Origin: Halomonas halodenitrificans DSM 735
GTDB taxonomy: Bacteria; Pseudomonadota; Gammaproteobacteria; Pseudomonadales; Halomonadaceae
Assembly: GCF_000620045.1 (NCBI RefSeq)
Contig: NZ_JHVH01000001.1
Location: 186,001-250,000, forward strand
Direction of reading: 5' to 3'
DNA length: 64,000 nt
Part shown: one piece after another, positions 1 through 8,359 of the stretch
Numbering within the stretch: position 1 is the stretch's first letter
Layout: each line of letters starts with the position of its first letter
Made by a program: the position numbers and the translations under genes
Notes under the pieces: generated by a model
What the model was told of the DNA's origin: nothing
The model's input: only the letters and a program-made list of their open reading frames with translations
Databases searched by the model: none

Positions 1-288
1 GACCTCGACCTCGACTGGGAAGGGGAACTGGCTCGCTGGCTCGGCGACCTCCCCGCCCATAGCCTGGCCGAGGGGCTACGCCGCCTGGGGCGCTTCGGGC
101 TGCGCACTCACGAGGAGTTCTGCGCCGACCTCTCCGAGTACCTGGTCGAGGAGGCCCGCCTGTTACCGGGGCGTCCCCAGCTCGAGGTCCTGCGCGACCA
201 TCTGACCGAGCTCGAAGTGGCCGCCGACCGTCTCGAGGCACGGCTGACCCGCCTGCACCGACGCCTGTCGAACAGGGTGACGGCATGA
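1..288 (+). CDS. ubiJ: UbiJ C-terminal part (5' truncated by window edge)
   Basis: The open frame enters from the left edge and ends at TGA 286-288, giving about 95 residues rich in Leu, Glu and Arg and ending in a long charged helix. The position immediately before ubiB, with an ATGA stop-start overlap, and the helical C-terminus fit UbiJ, the SCP2-domain accessory factor of the ubiquinone synthesis complex. The SCP2 domain itself lies outside the window. The call rests mainly on the conserved ubiE-ubiJ-ubiB order plus the tail composition. Confidence 0.8.
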   Translation, partial: DLDLDWEGELARWLGDLPAHSLAEGLRRLGRFGLRTHEEFCADLSEYLVEEARLLPGRPQLEVLRDHLTELEVAADRLEARLTRLHRRLSNRVTA

Positions 289-1910
289 TCCTGCTACGCC
301 TGCTGCGCATCCTGAGGATAATCACCCGCTATCGCCTCGACACCCTGCTGCCTCTCGAGCGCCTGCCCTGGCCGCTTCGGACCTTGTTCAGGCTTTCGCC
401 GCTGCGCCTGATCCCCATCGGCGAGCGCTCCCGCGGCGAACGCCTGCGCCTGGCGCTGGAGTCGCTTGGCCCCATTTTCGTCAAGTTCGGCCAGGTGCTA
501 TCCACTCGTCGCGATCTGTTTCCCGAGGATGTGGCCGACGAGCTCAGGCGCCTCCAAGACCAGGTGCCGCCCTTCCCCGGCCATGAGGCCCGCGACGTGG
601 TGGAGTCGGAGCTGGGCCTGCCGGTCACCGAGGCCTTCGCACGCTTCGACGCCGAGCCGCTGGCTTCTGCCTCCATTGCCCAGGTCCACGGCGCACGGTT
701 GCACGACGGCGAGGAAGTCGTGGTCAAGATCATCCGCCCCGGCATCGAACGAGTGATGCGCCAGGATATGGCCCTGCTCTATCGTTTCGCTCGCCTGCTG
801 AGTATCGTGCCGGAGGCACGACGCCTGCGGCCACTGGAGGTGGTGCGCGACTATGAGACGACCCTGTTCGACGAGCTCGACCTGCACAAGGAGGCGGCCA
901 ACACCTCCCAGCTCAAGCGCAACTTCAAGGGCTCCACTCAGCTCTATGTGCCGGCCATCCATTGGGACCTGACCCGCCACCGGGTGATGGTTCAGGAGCG
1001 CATCTACGGCGTGCCGGTGGCCGACCTCGACGCACTCAGGGCTCAGGGTACCGACCTCAAGAAGCTCGCCGAACGCGGCGTGGAAATCTTCTTCACCCAG
1101 GTCTTTCGCGACAACTTCTTCCACGCCGACATGCACCCGGGCAATATCTTCGTTTCCCGCAAGCATCCCCACGACCCGCAATATATCGCGATCGACTGCG
1201 GCATCGTCGGTAGTCTGACCCGTGAGGATCAGGACTATCTGGCCCGTAACCTGCTGGCCTTCTTTCACCAGGACTACTACGAGGTCGCGGCGCTGCACAT
1301 CGAGTCGGGCTGGGTCGGCGAACATACCCGTGCCAACGAGTTCGCCGCGGCCATTCGCACCGTTTGCGAGCCGATCCTCGAGAAGCCGCTCAAGGACATC
1401 TCCTTCGGCCAGGTGCTGCTGGGCCTGTTTCAGACCGCCCGGCGCTTCGACATGACGGTACAACCCCAGCTGGTGCTGCTGCAGAAGACCCTGCTCAATA
1501 TCGAGGGTCTCGGGCGTCAACTATACCCCGAGCTCGACCTGTGGAAGACCGCCAAGCCCTATCTGGAACGCTGGATGGAGGAGCGTGCCGGGGTCAAGGG
1601 CTTCTGGGCGTCTCTCAAGCGACAGGCCCCGGAGCTCAGCCACCAACTGCCCGAACTCCCCAGCCTGGCTCACCAGATGCTGAGCCAGGCCGAACTGGAG
1701 AAGCGCCAGCGCCGACTCCAGGGCGAGGCGCTCGGCGGCATCCAGCACCAACTGGAACATCAGGGACGTCACCACCGCCGGATACGGCTGGGCGTATTGC
1801 TGGTCGTGCTGGGCGTGGCCTGGCAGCCGCTGGCCGAGTGGGCCGACGGGCAACCCTTGCCGGCGCTGGTCGCCGCAGCCGTCGGACTGGCGCTGCTGGC
1901 ATGGCACTGA
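285..1910 (+). CDS. ubiB: Ubiquinone biosynthesis atypical kinase/ATPase UbiB
   Basis: 541 residues, the usual length for UbiB, an ADCK-type protein-kinase-like ATPase needed for aerobic ubiquinone synthesis at the inner membrane. The family KxGQ motif is at residues 67-70 (KFGQ), the Ala-rich nucleotide loop reads [10 protein letters not shown], the catalytic segment is HADMHPGNI and the metal-binding segment AIDCGIVG. Two C-terminal hydrophobic helices (about residues 503-540) form the membrane anchor. The start codon overlaps the ubiJ stop (ATGA), so the two are translationally coupled. A short gap leads to hisE. Confidence 0.96.
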   Translation: MILLRLLRILRIITRYRLDTLLPLERLPWPLRTLFRLSPLRLIPIGERSRGERLRLALESLGPIFVKFGQVLSTRRDLFPEDVADELRRLQDQVPPFPGHEARDVVESELGLPVTEAFARFDAEPLASASIAQVHGARLHDGEEVVVKIIRPGIERVMRQDMALLYRFARLLSIVPEARRLRPLEVVRDYETTLFDELDLHKEAANTSQLKRNFKGSTQLYVPAIHWDLTRHRVMVQERIYGVPVADLDALRAQGTDLKKLAERGVEIFFTQVFRDNFFHADMHPGNIFVSRKHPHDPQYIAIDCGIVGSLTREDQDYLARNLLAFFHQDYYEVAALHIESGWVGEHTRANEFAAAIRTVCEPILEKPLKDISFGQVLLGLFQTARRFDMTVQPQLVLLQKTLLNIEGLGRQLYPELDLWKTAKPYLERWMEERAGVKGFWASLKRQAPELSHQLPELPSLAHQMLSQAELEKRQRRLQGEALGGIQHQLEHQGRHHRRIRLGVLLVVLGVAWQPLAEWADGQPLPALVAAAVGLALLAWH

Positions 1911-1950
1911 TTTCATTTCTTGCTCGCCATCTTTCATGGAGACGTCATCG

Positions 1951-2286
1951 ATGAGTGATATTCTCGAACGACTACAGGTTGTCCTGGATCAACGCCGCGA
2001 AGCGAATCCCGCCGACTCCTACGTCGCCGCCTTGCATCACAAGGGCTTGAACAAGATACTCGAGAAAGTCGGCGAGGAGGCCACCGAGACACTGCTTGCA
2101 GCAAAGGACGCCGAGGCTGGCAGCGATGCCGAACGCCAGGCATTGATCGCCGAAACGGCCGACCTGTGGTTTCATAGTCTGGTGATGCTGTCGCATCTCG
2201 GGCTCGAGCATGACGCGGTACTTGACGAACTGGCGCGCCGCTTCGGCATATCCGGCCACGACGAGAAAGCCGCGCGCACGCCATGA
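1951..2286 (+). CDS. hisE: Phosphoribosyl-ATP diphosphatase HisE
   Basis: 111 residues starting [12 protein letters not shown]. It hydrolyses phosphoribosyl-ATP to phosphoribosyl-AMP in histidine synthesis. It shows the MazG-like all-helical fold with the acidic metal-binding segments [15 protein letters not shown] and [16 protein letters not shown] 1951 is chosen over an in-frame ATG at 1936 because GGAG at 1938-1941 sits 9 nt before it and HisE proteins begin here. In pseudomonads hisI normally precedes hisE in this cluster; only about 40 bp separate ubiB and hisE here, so hisI must lie elsewhere. Confidence 0.95.
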   Translation: MSDILERLQVVLDQRREANPADSYVAALHHKGLNKILEKVGEEATETLLAAKDAEAGSDAERQALIAETADLWFHSLVMLSHLGLEHDAVLDELARRFGISGHDEKAARTP

Positions 2287-2350
2287 TTCGCTGCACGCAA
2301 CATCACTGCCCGTTTCGGATGAACCGGAACCCCAATCAGAGGAAGCGCTA

Positions 2351-2623
2351 ATGTTAGGTGGTATCAGTATCTGGCAGCTGCTGATCGTACTCGGCATCAT
2401 TATCCTGGTTTTTGGCACCAAGAAGCTGCGCAACGTCGGCACCGACCTGGGTGGCGCCGTGAAGGGCTTCAAGAAGGCGATAAACGAGGACGAGAAAGGC
2501 GAGCAAGACGACAAGAATGAAACGCAAACCGAAGCGCAGGCCCGCGTCGAGCACGAGGAAGAGCCCAATACCTACGACGTTCAGGCCGAGCGAAAGCCCG
2601 AGGAACAAGAAGAGCGCAAATAA
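2351..2623 (+). CDS. tatA: Sec-independent translocase subunit TatA
   Basis: 90 residues. TatA forms the size-variable pore of the twin-arginine pathway that exports folded proteins. One N-terminal transmembrane helix (about residues 7-22, [16 protein letters not shown]) is followed by the hinge FGTKKL, an amphipathic helix ([18 protein letters not shown]) and a long acidic, probably disordered tail. The start at 2351 is preceded by GAGGAAG; the frame is open further upstream, but that stretch has no TatA similarity. tatB follows after 6 bp. Confidence 0.95.
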   Translation: MLGGISIWQLLIVLGIIILVFGTKKLRNVGTDLGGAVKGFKKAINEDEKGEQDDKNETQTEAQARVEHEEEPNTYDVQAERKPEEQEERK

Positions 2624-2629
2624 ACCGCC

Positions 2630-3043
2630 ATGTTCGATATCGGCTTTCTCGAACTCCTGCTGCTCGGCGTGGTAGGCCTGCTGGTACTCGGCCCGGAGCG
2701 GCTGCCCAAGGCGGCACGCACGCTAGGCCTGTGGATCGGCAAGATCAAGCGAACCGTCTCCGGCATGCAGCGCGAAATCAGCGCTCAGCTGGAAGCGGAA
2801 GACCTGCGCCAGAAACTCGACGACCAGCAGAAGAAACTGGACGACAGCGTCAACCAGGTGAAGCGCGGCGTCGAGGGTATCGCCGAGCCTGAGCACGGTT
2901 CCCGGGACGCCGAACAGCGCCGCCAGGAGGCCCCCCCAGCGACGCCGGAACAGCGCCTGGATGATGCCCTGTCACGTGCCCGCGAGGGGGCCGACGTCGC
3001 CTCCGAGCCCTCCTCTGTCGACAAGGACGCCCCTGAACGATGA
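2630..3043 (+). CDS. tatB: Sec-independent translocase subunit TatB
   Basis: 137 residues. TatB pairs with TatC to recognise twin-arginine signal peptides. The N-terminal helix MFDIGFLELLLLGVVGLLVL is followed by GPERLPKAART, the TatB hallmark, then an amphipathic coiled segment (about residues 50-80) and a Pro/Glu/Ala-rich tail. It overlaps tatC by 4 bp (ATGA), so the order tatA-tatB-tatC is a tight operon. Confidence 0.95.
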   Translation: MFDIGFLELLLLGVVGLLVLGPERLPKAARTLGLWIGKIKRTVSGMQREISAQLEAEDLRQKLDDQQKKLDDSVNQVKRGVEGIAEPEHGSRDAEQRRQEAPPATPEQRLDDALSRAREGADVASEPSSVDKDAPER

Positions 3044-3807
3044 GCAATCCCGGTGACGGCAAGGAACAGCACCAGGCCCCGCTGATCGAGCACCTGATCG
3101 AACTGCGCTCGCGGCTGCTGCGCGCGGTGGTCGCGGTGCTGGTGATCTTCCTAGGCCTCTACGCCTTCGCCAACGATATCTATATCTTCGTGGCTCAGCC
3201 GCTGATGGCGCTGCTTCCGGAAGGCTCGCAGATGATCGCGACCGAAGTGGCGTCGCCTTTCCTGGCCCCCTTCAAGCTGACCCTGGTCACGGCGGTATTC
3301 ATCGCCGTGCCCTATGTCCTCCACCAGGCCTGGGCCTTCGTGGCCCCGGGCCTCTATGACAATGAAAAGGCGTTGGCCATACCGATCCTGGCCTCCAGCG
3401 TGCTGCTGTTCTATGCCGGGGCCGCCTTCGCCTACTTCGTGGTCTTCCCGCTGCTGTTCGAGTTCTTCACCCAGACCGGGCCGGAGAACGTCACGGTGAT
3501 GACCGATATCAACGCCTACCTGAACTTCGTGCTGAAGCTGTTCTTTGCCTTCGGCGTGGCCTTCGAGATTCCCATCGCCACCTTCCTGCTGATCGCCTCG
3601 GGTGCCACCACGGTGGAAAGCCTGTCGAAGAAGCGCCCCTATGTTGTGCTGGGCTGTTTCGTGGTCGGCATGCTGCTCACCCCGCCGGATGTGATTTCCC
3701 AGAGCCTGCTGGCAATCCCGATGTACCTGCTCTACGAGGTCGGCCTGCTATTCGGCCGCCTGGCCAGGCGCAAGAAACAGCGGCGCGAACTCAAGGACCG
3801 CTCGTAA
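3040..3807 (+). CDS. tatC: Sec-independent translocase subunit TatC
   Basis: 255 residues, the usual TatC length, with six hydrophobic segments. The cytoplasmic N-terminus has the conserved HLIELRSRLLRA motif that contacts the signal peptide. FVAPGLYDNEK and the late TPPDVISQ motif are also typical. It is the receptor for twin-arginine precursors in the inner membrane. It is the last gene of the tat operon and is followed by a repeat element and the convergent elbB gene. Confidence 0.97.
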   Translation: MSNPGDGKEQHQAPLIEHLIELRSRLLRAVVAVLVIFLGLYAFANDIYIFVAQPLMALLPEGSQMIATEVASPFLAPFKLTLVTAVFIAVPYVLHQAWAFVAPGLYDNEKALAIPILASSVLLFYAGAAFAYFVVFPLLFEFFTQTGPENVTVMTDINAYLNFVLKLFFAFGVAFEIPIATFLLIASGATTVESLSKKRPYVVLGCFVVGMLLTPPDVISQSLLAIPMYLLYEVGLLFGRLARRKKQRRELKDRS

Positions 3808-3902
3808 GCTGGAAGCTGGAAGCTGGAACCCACCGGCATTGGGGTCAAGGGGTTTCTTCCAGCTTCTCGCTTCCAGGAGCGAAGCGACGCTCTTCCAGCT
3901 TT
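3808..3902. repeat. Dispersed GAAGCTGGAAG/CTTCCAGC palindromic repeat, copy 1
   Basis: About 95 bp between the convergent tatC and elbB. The left end repeats AGCTGGA three times in tandem and the right half carries the inverse (CTTCCAGCTT, CTTCCAGCT), so the whole can fold back. The core CTTCCAGGAGCGAAGCGACG (continuing CTCTTCC, 3870-3896) includes the small dyad GAGCG-N6-CGCTC and recurs at 44025-44051 and 46959-46985. It behaves like an intergenic REP-type element and may also serve as a bidirectional terminator. Confidence 0.7.
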
Positions 3903-3913
3903 TGGCGTAGGGG

Positions 3914-4576
3914 CTAGAGGTCCATCAGCTCATCGACCCGGTCGACCAGCTTGAAGATGCCCTTAGCGGCCTCGCTGATGCGGGTGGCGAGCATATAGGC
4001 CGGCGTGGTGACCACCCGGTGCTCGAAGTCGACCACGATATCCTCGACGCTGCAGGTACGGTGCAGGCCACCCATGGCGCTGAGGGCACCGGATACGCCG
4101 GGGTCCTGGCCGATGGTGACGGCGATCCCCGGCCCCAGCAGATGCGGCACCATCACCGGGCTGATGCACATCAGGCCGATGGGCTTGCGCGCCTCATGGA
4201 ACCCCTCCAGGGCCTCCTTGAGCTCATCGAGCACTCGCATCTCGGCGCCATCCATGGCGAAGCTGGAGAGGTTCTTGGCGGCGCCGAACCCTCCGGGCAT
4301 GATCACCGCATCGAACTCGTCGGCCTCCAGCTCATCCAGCGACTGGATATCGCCTCGCGCCAGGCGAGCCGACTCGACGAGCACATTGCGCGACTCCCCT
4401 TCCACCTCCTCGCCGCTGCGGTGGTCGATGACATGATGCTGAGCGATATCCGGGGCGAAGCAGCAATAGCCGAGGCCCAGCTGATCGAGCCGCAGCAGGG
4501 TCAGGGTGGTTTCATAGATCTCGGAGCCATCATGGACGCCGCAGCCCGAGAGGATCACCGCCACCTGTTTGCTCAT
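3914..4576 (-). CDS. elbB: Isoprenoid biosynthesis glyoxalase ElbB (DJ-1/PfpI superfamily)
   Basis: 220 residues, family length. It begins MSKQVAVILSGCGVHDGSEI, the ElbB opening, and has the class I amidotransferase-like fold with the nucleophile elbow GLMCISPVM and MPGGFGAAKNLSSFA. ElbB (formerly called a sigma cross-reacting protein) has glyoxalase activity and is linked genetically to isoprenoid output; its physiological role is not settled. It stands alone on - with its own probable promoter at 4638-4666. Confidence 0.93.
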   Translation of the reverse strand: MSKQVAVILSGCGVHDGSEIYETTLTLLRLDQLGLGYCCFAPDIAQHHVIDHRSGEEVEGESRNVLVESARLARGDIQSLDELEADEFDAVIMPGGFGAAKNLSSFAMDGAEMRVLDELKEALEGFHEARKPIGLMCISPVMVPHLLGPGIAVTIGQDPGVSGALSAMGGLHRTCSVEDIVVDFEHRVVTTPAYMLATRISEAAKGIFKLVDRVDELMDL

Positions 4577-4631
4577 GCTTATCTCCTTGAAGAAGTCCCC
4601 CCGCCAACCGGCGACAGGGCCAATAATTTGA

Positions 4632-5807
<1,176 letters not shown>

Positions 5808-5843
5808 CGCCGAGCGGCTAGCCCGCGCCGGCACCATACCGGC

Positions 5844-5869
5844 AACCAGGGCGGCAAGCCGCCCTGGTT
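5844..5869. terminator. Bidirectional terminator-like hairpin between hemB and the DUF3087 gene
   Basis: A perfect 12-bp stem, AACCAGGGCGGC (5844-5855) and GCCGCCCTGGTT (5858-5869), with an AA loop between convergent genes. It overlaps the stop codon of the - gene. There is no T-tract on either side, so any termination is not of the classic intrinsic form. Confidence 0.55.
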
Positions 5870-6380
5870 ACCCTCGCTTGAAGGCCGCCAGGTCGTGGGG
5901 GTCGAGCCCCTCGACATGTTGGGGCAGGCCACGCTCCTCTCGTGCCTGGTGCACCTTCAGCCGCTCGGCGACGGCTTCGGCGTCGTCATCCAGGGTGCGG
6001 CCGTTGAGCTCGGCGAGCTGCAGCATGCCCTGATGGTAGAAGGCAAGCAGGTCCAGAGCGGCCTCATTGCCCTCTTCGGCGCCACGCCGCAACGCCGGCA
6101 GGTAGCCGCTGACCCGGGAGAGATGATGCTTGAGCTGCCAGACATAACGCACCTCCGTCATCCAGGGGCGCTCGCGCACCACGGCAAAGACCAGGCTGGT
6201 CGCCACCAGTCCCAGCGCCACGCCCAGCACGTTGAACCAGAAGCCGCCGTCGAAGGCGACCTGCAAAAGCTGGGCAAATACCAGCCCGAAGACGATCAGC
6301 TGGGCCGCCATGGCCAGGCTGATCAGGCGCCCCTTGCGTCGGTAGGCCTCGGGGTCGTGCTCCTCGAAGTGAAACGGCAT
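5868..6380 (-). CDS. DUF3087 family inner-membrane protein
   Basis: 170 residues, starting MPFHFEEHDPEAYRRKGR. Two hydrophobic segments (about residues 19-42 and 48-67) follow a charged N-terminus, then a soluble helical domain of about 100 residues (MTEVRYVWQLKHHLSRVSGYL and onward). This is the pattern of DUF3087, a family of unknown function common in Halomonas, Pseudomonas and Marinobacter. It is a single gene convergent with hemB. No function can be assigned. Confidence 0.8.
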   Translation of the reverse strand: MPFHFEEHDPEAYRRKGRLISLAMAAQLIVFGLVFAQLLQVAFDGGFWFNVLGVALGLVATSLVFAVVRERPWMTEVRYVWQLKHHLSRVSGYLPALRRGAEEGNEAALDLLAFYHQGMLQLAELNGRTLDDDAEAVAERLKVHQAREERGLPQHVEGLDPHDLAAFKRG

Positions 6381-6480
6381 CGCGCTCTCCTGGGTGGCGA
6401 ATCGTTGATGGGTCGTATTATCCCGACATCGCCATCGGCGGTACAGCGTCCACCGTCACCCATCTCGCGCGGCGCCCCCC

Positions 6481-6531
6481 GCAACCGGGACGCGCCTTCA
6501 GCGCAACCGGGACGCGCCTTCAGCGCAACCG
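6481..6531. repeat. 22-bp tandem duplication across the aroG stop codon
   Basis: The unit GCAACCGGGACGCGCCTTCA+GC occurs twice head to tail (6481-6502, 6503-6524), followed by a partial third copy, GCAACCG (6525-6531). The aroG stop (TCA, 6520-6522 on +) lies in the second unit, so the last codons and the stop are duplicated downstream of the gene. Confidence 0.9.
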
Positions 6532-7584
6532 CTCGGCGGCGGAGAGCAGCAGACGCTCGGTGGCCTCCCAGCCGATACAGGCGTCGGTAACCGACACGCC
6601 ATAGCGCAGCCGCCCGGGCTCCAGGGCCTGCTTGCCCTCATGCAGATGACTCTCCAGCATCAGCCCGGCGACGGCCGTCTCGCCGGCCTCACGCTGGGCC
6701 AGCACGTCGAGCAGCACCTCGCTCTGGCGGCGGTGGTCCTTGCGCGCATTGGCGTGGCTGCAGTCCACCATCAGCCGCGGTGAGAGGCCGGACTCTTCCA
6801 GGGCGCGGCGCGCCGCCTGGACGTGGTGCGCCTGGTAGTTGGGCTCGCCGTGGCCCCCACGCAGCACCAACTGGGTATGGGGGTTGCCCGCGGTATCGCG
6901 GATCACCGGGCGCCCTCCGGCATCCATGCCGAAATGGCTGTGGGGATGGGCGGCGGCACGCATGGCGTCCAGGGCCACACCGATATCACCGCCGGTGGCG
7001 TTCTTGAAGCCCACCGCCGCCGAGAGGCCGCTGGCCAGCTCACGGTGAAGCTGGGACTCGGTGGTACGGGCGCCGATCGCCACCCAGGAGAGAAGATCCT
7101 CGAGATAGGGCGCCAGCATCGGCTGCAGGAGCTCGGTAGCCACCGGCAGGCCCAGTGCGGCCACGTCACGCATAAGGCGCCGCGCGGCCTCGAGGCCGCG
7201 CCCCATGTCCCCCGTGCCGTCGAAGTCTGGGTCGTAGGCCAGCCCCTTCCAGCCCACGGTGGTGCGTGGCTTCTCCACATAGACGCGCATCACCAGCAGC
7301 AGGCGGTCATCCACCCTCGCCGAGAGCGCCGCCAGGCGTTGGGCGTACTCCAGGGCCGCCTGGGGGTCATGGATGGAGCAGGGACCGACGACCACCAGCA
7401 GGCGATCGTCGCGACCGGCGAGGATATCGTGCACGGCCTGGCGCTGCCCCTCGATGCGACGCCTCAGTTCGGCGGAGAGCGGCAGCTCACGACACAGCTC
7501 GCCGGGGGTGGGTAATGTCCGGGCGGGCTCGGTGGCGGGGTACAGAGCGTCGTTCAGGGGGGTGGCGGCAAGGGTAGCATTCAT
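6520..7584 (-). CDS. aroG: 3-deoxy-7-phosphoheptulonate (DAHP) synthase, type I
   Basis: Joins phosphoenolpyruvate and erythrose 4-phosphate, the first step of the shikimate pathway. 354 residues, as in the AroF/G/H family. Hallmarks are LVVVGPCSIHDPQAALEYA, RVYVEKPRTTVGWKG, the KNATGGD segment (VGFKNATGGDIGVALD) and DCSHANARKDHRRQ. Which aromatic amino acid inhibits it cannot be read from the sequence, so the symbol is generic. The start ATG lies 7 nt after the stop of a 52-codon aromatic-rich reading frame, and a second such frame lies further upstream, pointing to attenuation control by aromatic amino acids. Confidence 0.95.
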   Translation of the reverse strand: MNATLAATPLNDALYPATEPARTLPTPGELCRELPLSAELRRRIEGQRQAVHDILAGRDDRLLVVVGPCSIHDPQAALEYAQRLAALSARVDDRLLLVMRVYVEKPRTTVGWKGLAYDPDFDGTGDMGRGLEAARRLMRDVAALGLPVATELLQPMLAPYLEDLLSWVAIGARTTESQLHRELASGLSAAVGFKNATGGDIGVALDAMRAAAHPHSHFGMDAGGRPVIRDTAGNPHTQLVLRGGHGEPNYQAHHVQAARRALEESGLSPRLMVDCSHANARKDHRRQSEVLLDVLAQREAGETAVAGLMLESHLHEGKQALEPGRLRYGVSVTDACIGWEATERLLLSAAERLR

Positions 7585-7591
7585 GGCGTCT

Positions 7592-7750
7592 TCAACTCCG
7601 GGTAGCGATCATACATCGTGTCGGTCGGGTGCCACCGATCTCGCTACGGTCGGGCGTGGCGGAGGGAGCCGACCGCAGCTCGCTAAATCGCCAGTAGCCG
7701 TAATAGCCCACACGGCTCAGGGTCTGACGGATGGCGGTGGATGCGGTCAT
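7592..7750 (-). CDS. Putative aromatic-rich leader peptide B of aroG (52 aa)
   Basis: A 52-codon frame with AGGAG 8 nt before ATG 7750 and a TGA ending 7 nt before the aroG ATG. Codons 16-22 (7685-7705) encode YYGYWRF: three Tyr, one Trp and one Phe. The rest (Arg, Ser, Pro and Thr rich) has no recognisable domain. A GGAG that could serve aroG lies inside its last codons, so aroG translation is probably coupled to it. It fits the leader peptides of amino-acid attenuators, but a short functional protein is not excluded. It shares its first four codons with leader A. Confidence 0.6.
   Translation of the reverse strand: MTASTAIRQTLSRVGYYGYWRFSELRSAPSATPDRSEIGGTRPTRCMIATRS
7602..7685 (-). promoter_or_regulatory. 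Alternative hairpins over leader B and the aroG ribosome-binding region
   Basis: An 11-bp stem with one G-U pair forms between 7669-7679 and 7643-7653, starting 5 nt after the aromatic codons. The segment 7641-7647 can instead pair with 7602-7608 (GTAGCGA/TCGCTAC), close to the aroG GGAG at 7596-7599. A second CCGACCG (7622-7628) competes for 7669-7675, and 7680-7685 can also pair with 7603-7608. The pairings are mutually exclusive, as in a switch; which state turns aroG on cannot be decided by eye. Confidence 0.45.
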
Positions 7751-7820
7751 GATGTCTCTCCTCGAAATCTACGCTGCTAACCGGCGTTGTCGCCGTGATG
7801 ATGACGGATGCCGTGAAACA

Positions 7821-7857
7821 CAGAACCCCCGGGCGGGGCTGCCGTCCGGGGGTTCTG
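7821..7857 (-). terminator. Attenuator-type hairpin between leader A and leader B
   Basis: A perfect 12-bp stem: CAGAACCCCCGG (7857-7846 in transcript direction) pairs with CCGGGGGTTCTG (7832-7821), with a 13-nt loop. In the - direction it is followed by TGTTTCAC, a poor U-tract. Upstream, 7876-7883 can pair with 7923-7930 (8 bp), 7860-7865 with 7881-7886 (6 bp) and 7863-7869 with 7916-7922 (7 bp). The GGTTTCTGG of the leader A aromatic codons complements CCAGAACC at the foot of the stem with one bulge. Confidence 0.55.
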
Positions 7858-7906
7858 GTGGAGGCGGCCCTGGTGGGTGTGCCTCCGGCGATGTCGCGTC
7901 TTTAGC

Positions 7907-8035
7907 TCAGGACATGGCCGCCGGCACACCGGTCATAAAATAGCCATACCAGAAACCGTTGCCGGCCACGCACAGTAATGGCGCACGCTCGGCTTCGGCG
8001 TGGCAACAACGGCGGTGGGTGGCGGATGCGGTCAT
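7907..8035 (-). CDS. Putative aromatic-rich leader peptide A of aroG (42 aa)
   Basis: A 42-codon frame with a good ribosome-binding site (AGGAG, 6 nt before ATG 8035). Codons 28-33 (7937-7954) encode FWYGYF: two Phe, one Trp and two Tyr in six codons. It stops about 50 nt before a strong hairpin (7821-7857), the spacing expected of a leader peptide and its attenuator. It begins ATGACCGCATCC like leader B, suggesting duplication. It also has three Cys (RRCCH, LLCV). No domain was recognised. Confidence 0.6.
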   Translation of the reverse strand: MTASATHRRCCHAEAERAPLLCVAGNGFWYGYFMTGVPAAMS

Positions 8036-8115
8036 GAGGTTCTCCTGAGCAGTCACTGTATCGTGCCGTATCGCGGCATGGCTGACAAGGCCCACCCGGC
8101 GAAAGGCCGGGCGAT

Positions 8116-8244
8116 TTAGCCGGCGAACAGCTGGAACCAGCCGATGGTCGCCGGCAGGCAGCTCATGGCGACCAGCACAACCAGGCCCATGATGATGGAA
8201 AACAGGCCGCTGCTGTCGCGGAAATTATCGTCGTGTCCTGCCAT
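8116..8244 (-). CDS. Small single-pass membrane protein (42 aa), hypothetical
   Basis: A 42-codon frame beginning MAGHDDNFRDSSGLFSIIMG. A short polar N-terminus leads to one transmembrane helix (about residues 14-34, through GLVVLVAMSCLPATIGW). GGAG sits 7 nt before the ATG. It is followed by a CCCGGC-loop-GCCGGG hairpin (about 8096-8112). It lies upstream of the aroG leaders and on the same strand and could share their transcript. No function recognised; the clean start, helix and ribosome-binding site argue that it is translated. Confidence 0.55.
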   Translation of the reverse strand: MAGHDDNFRDSSGLFSIIMGLVVLVAMSCLPATIGWFQLFAG

Positions 8245-8359
8245 GTGTCACTCCTTCGATTGCATCAGGCTGTTGGGTCAGGGGGAGGCATCATTCTAAC
8301 GAAAACGCCGGCCACCGGCACGGCCCCCATGGTCGACCATGATGAAACGGCGCGCCGGC

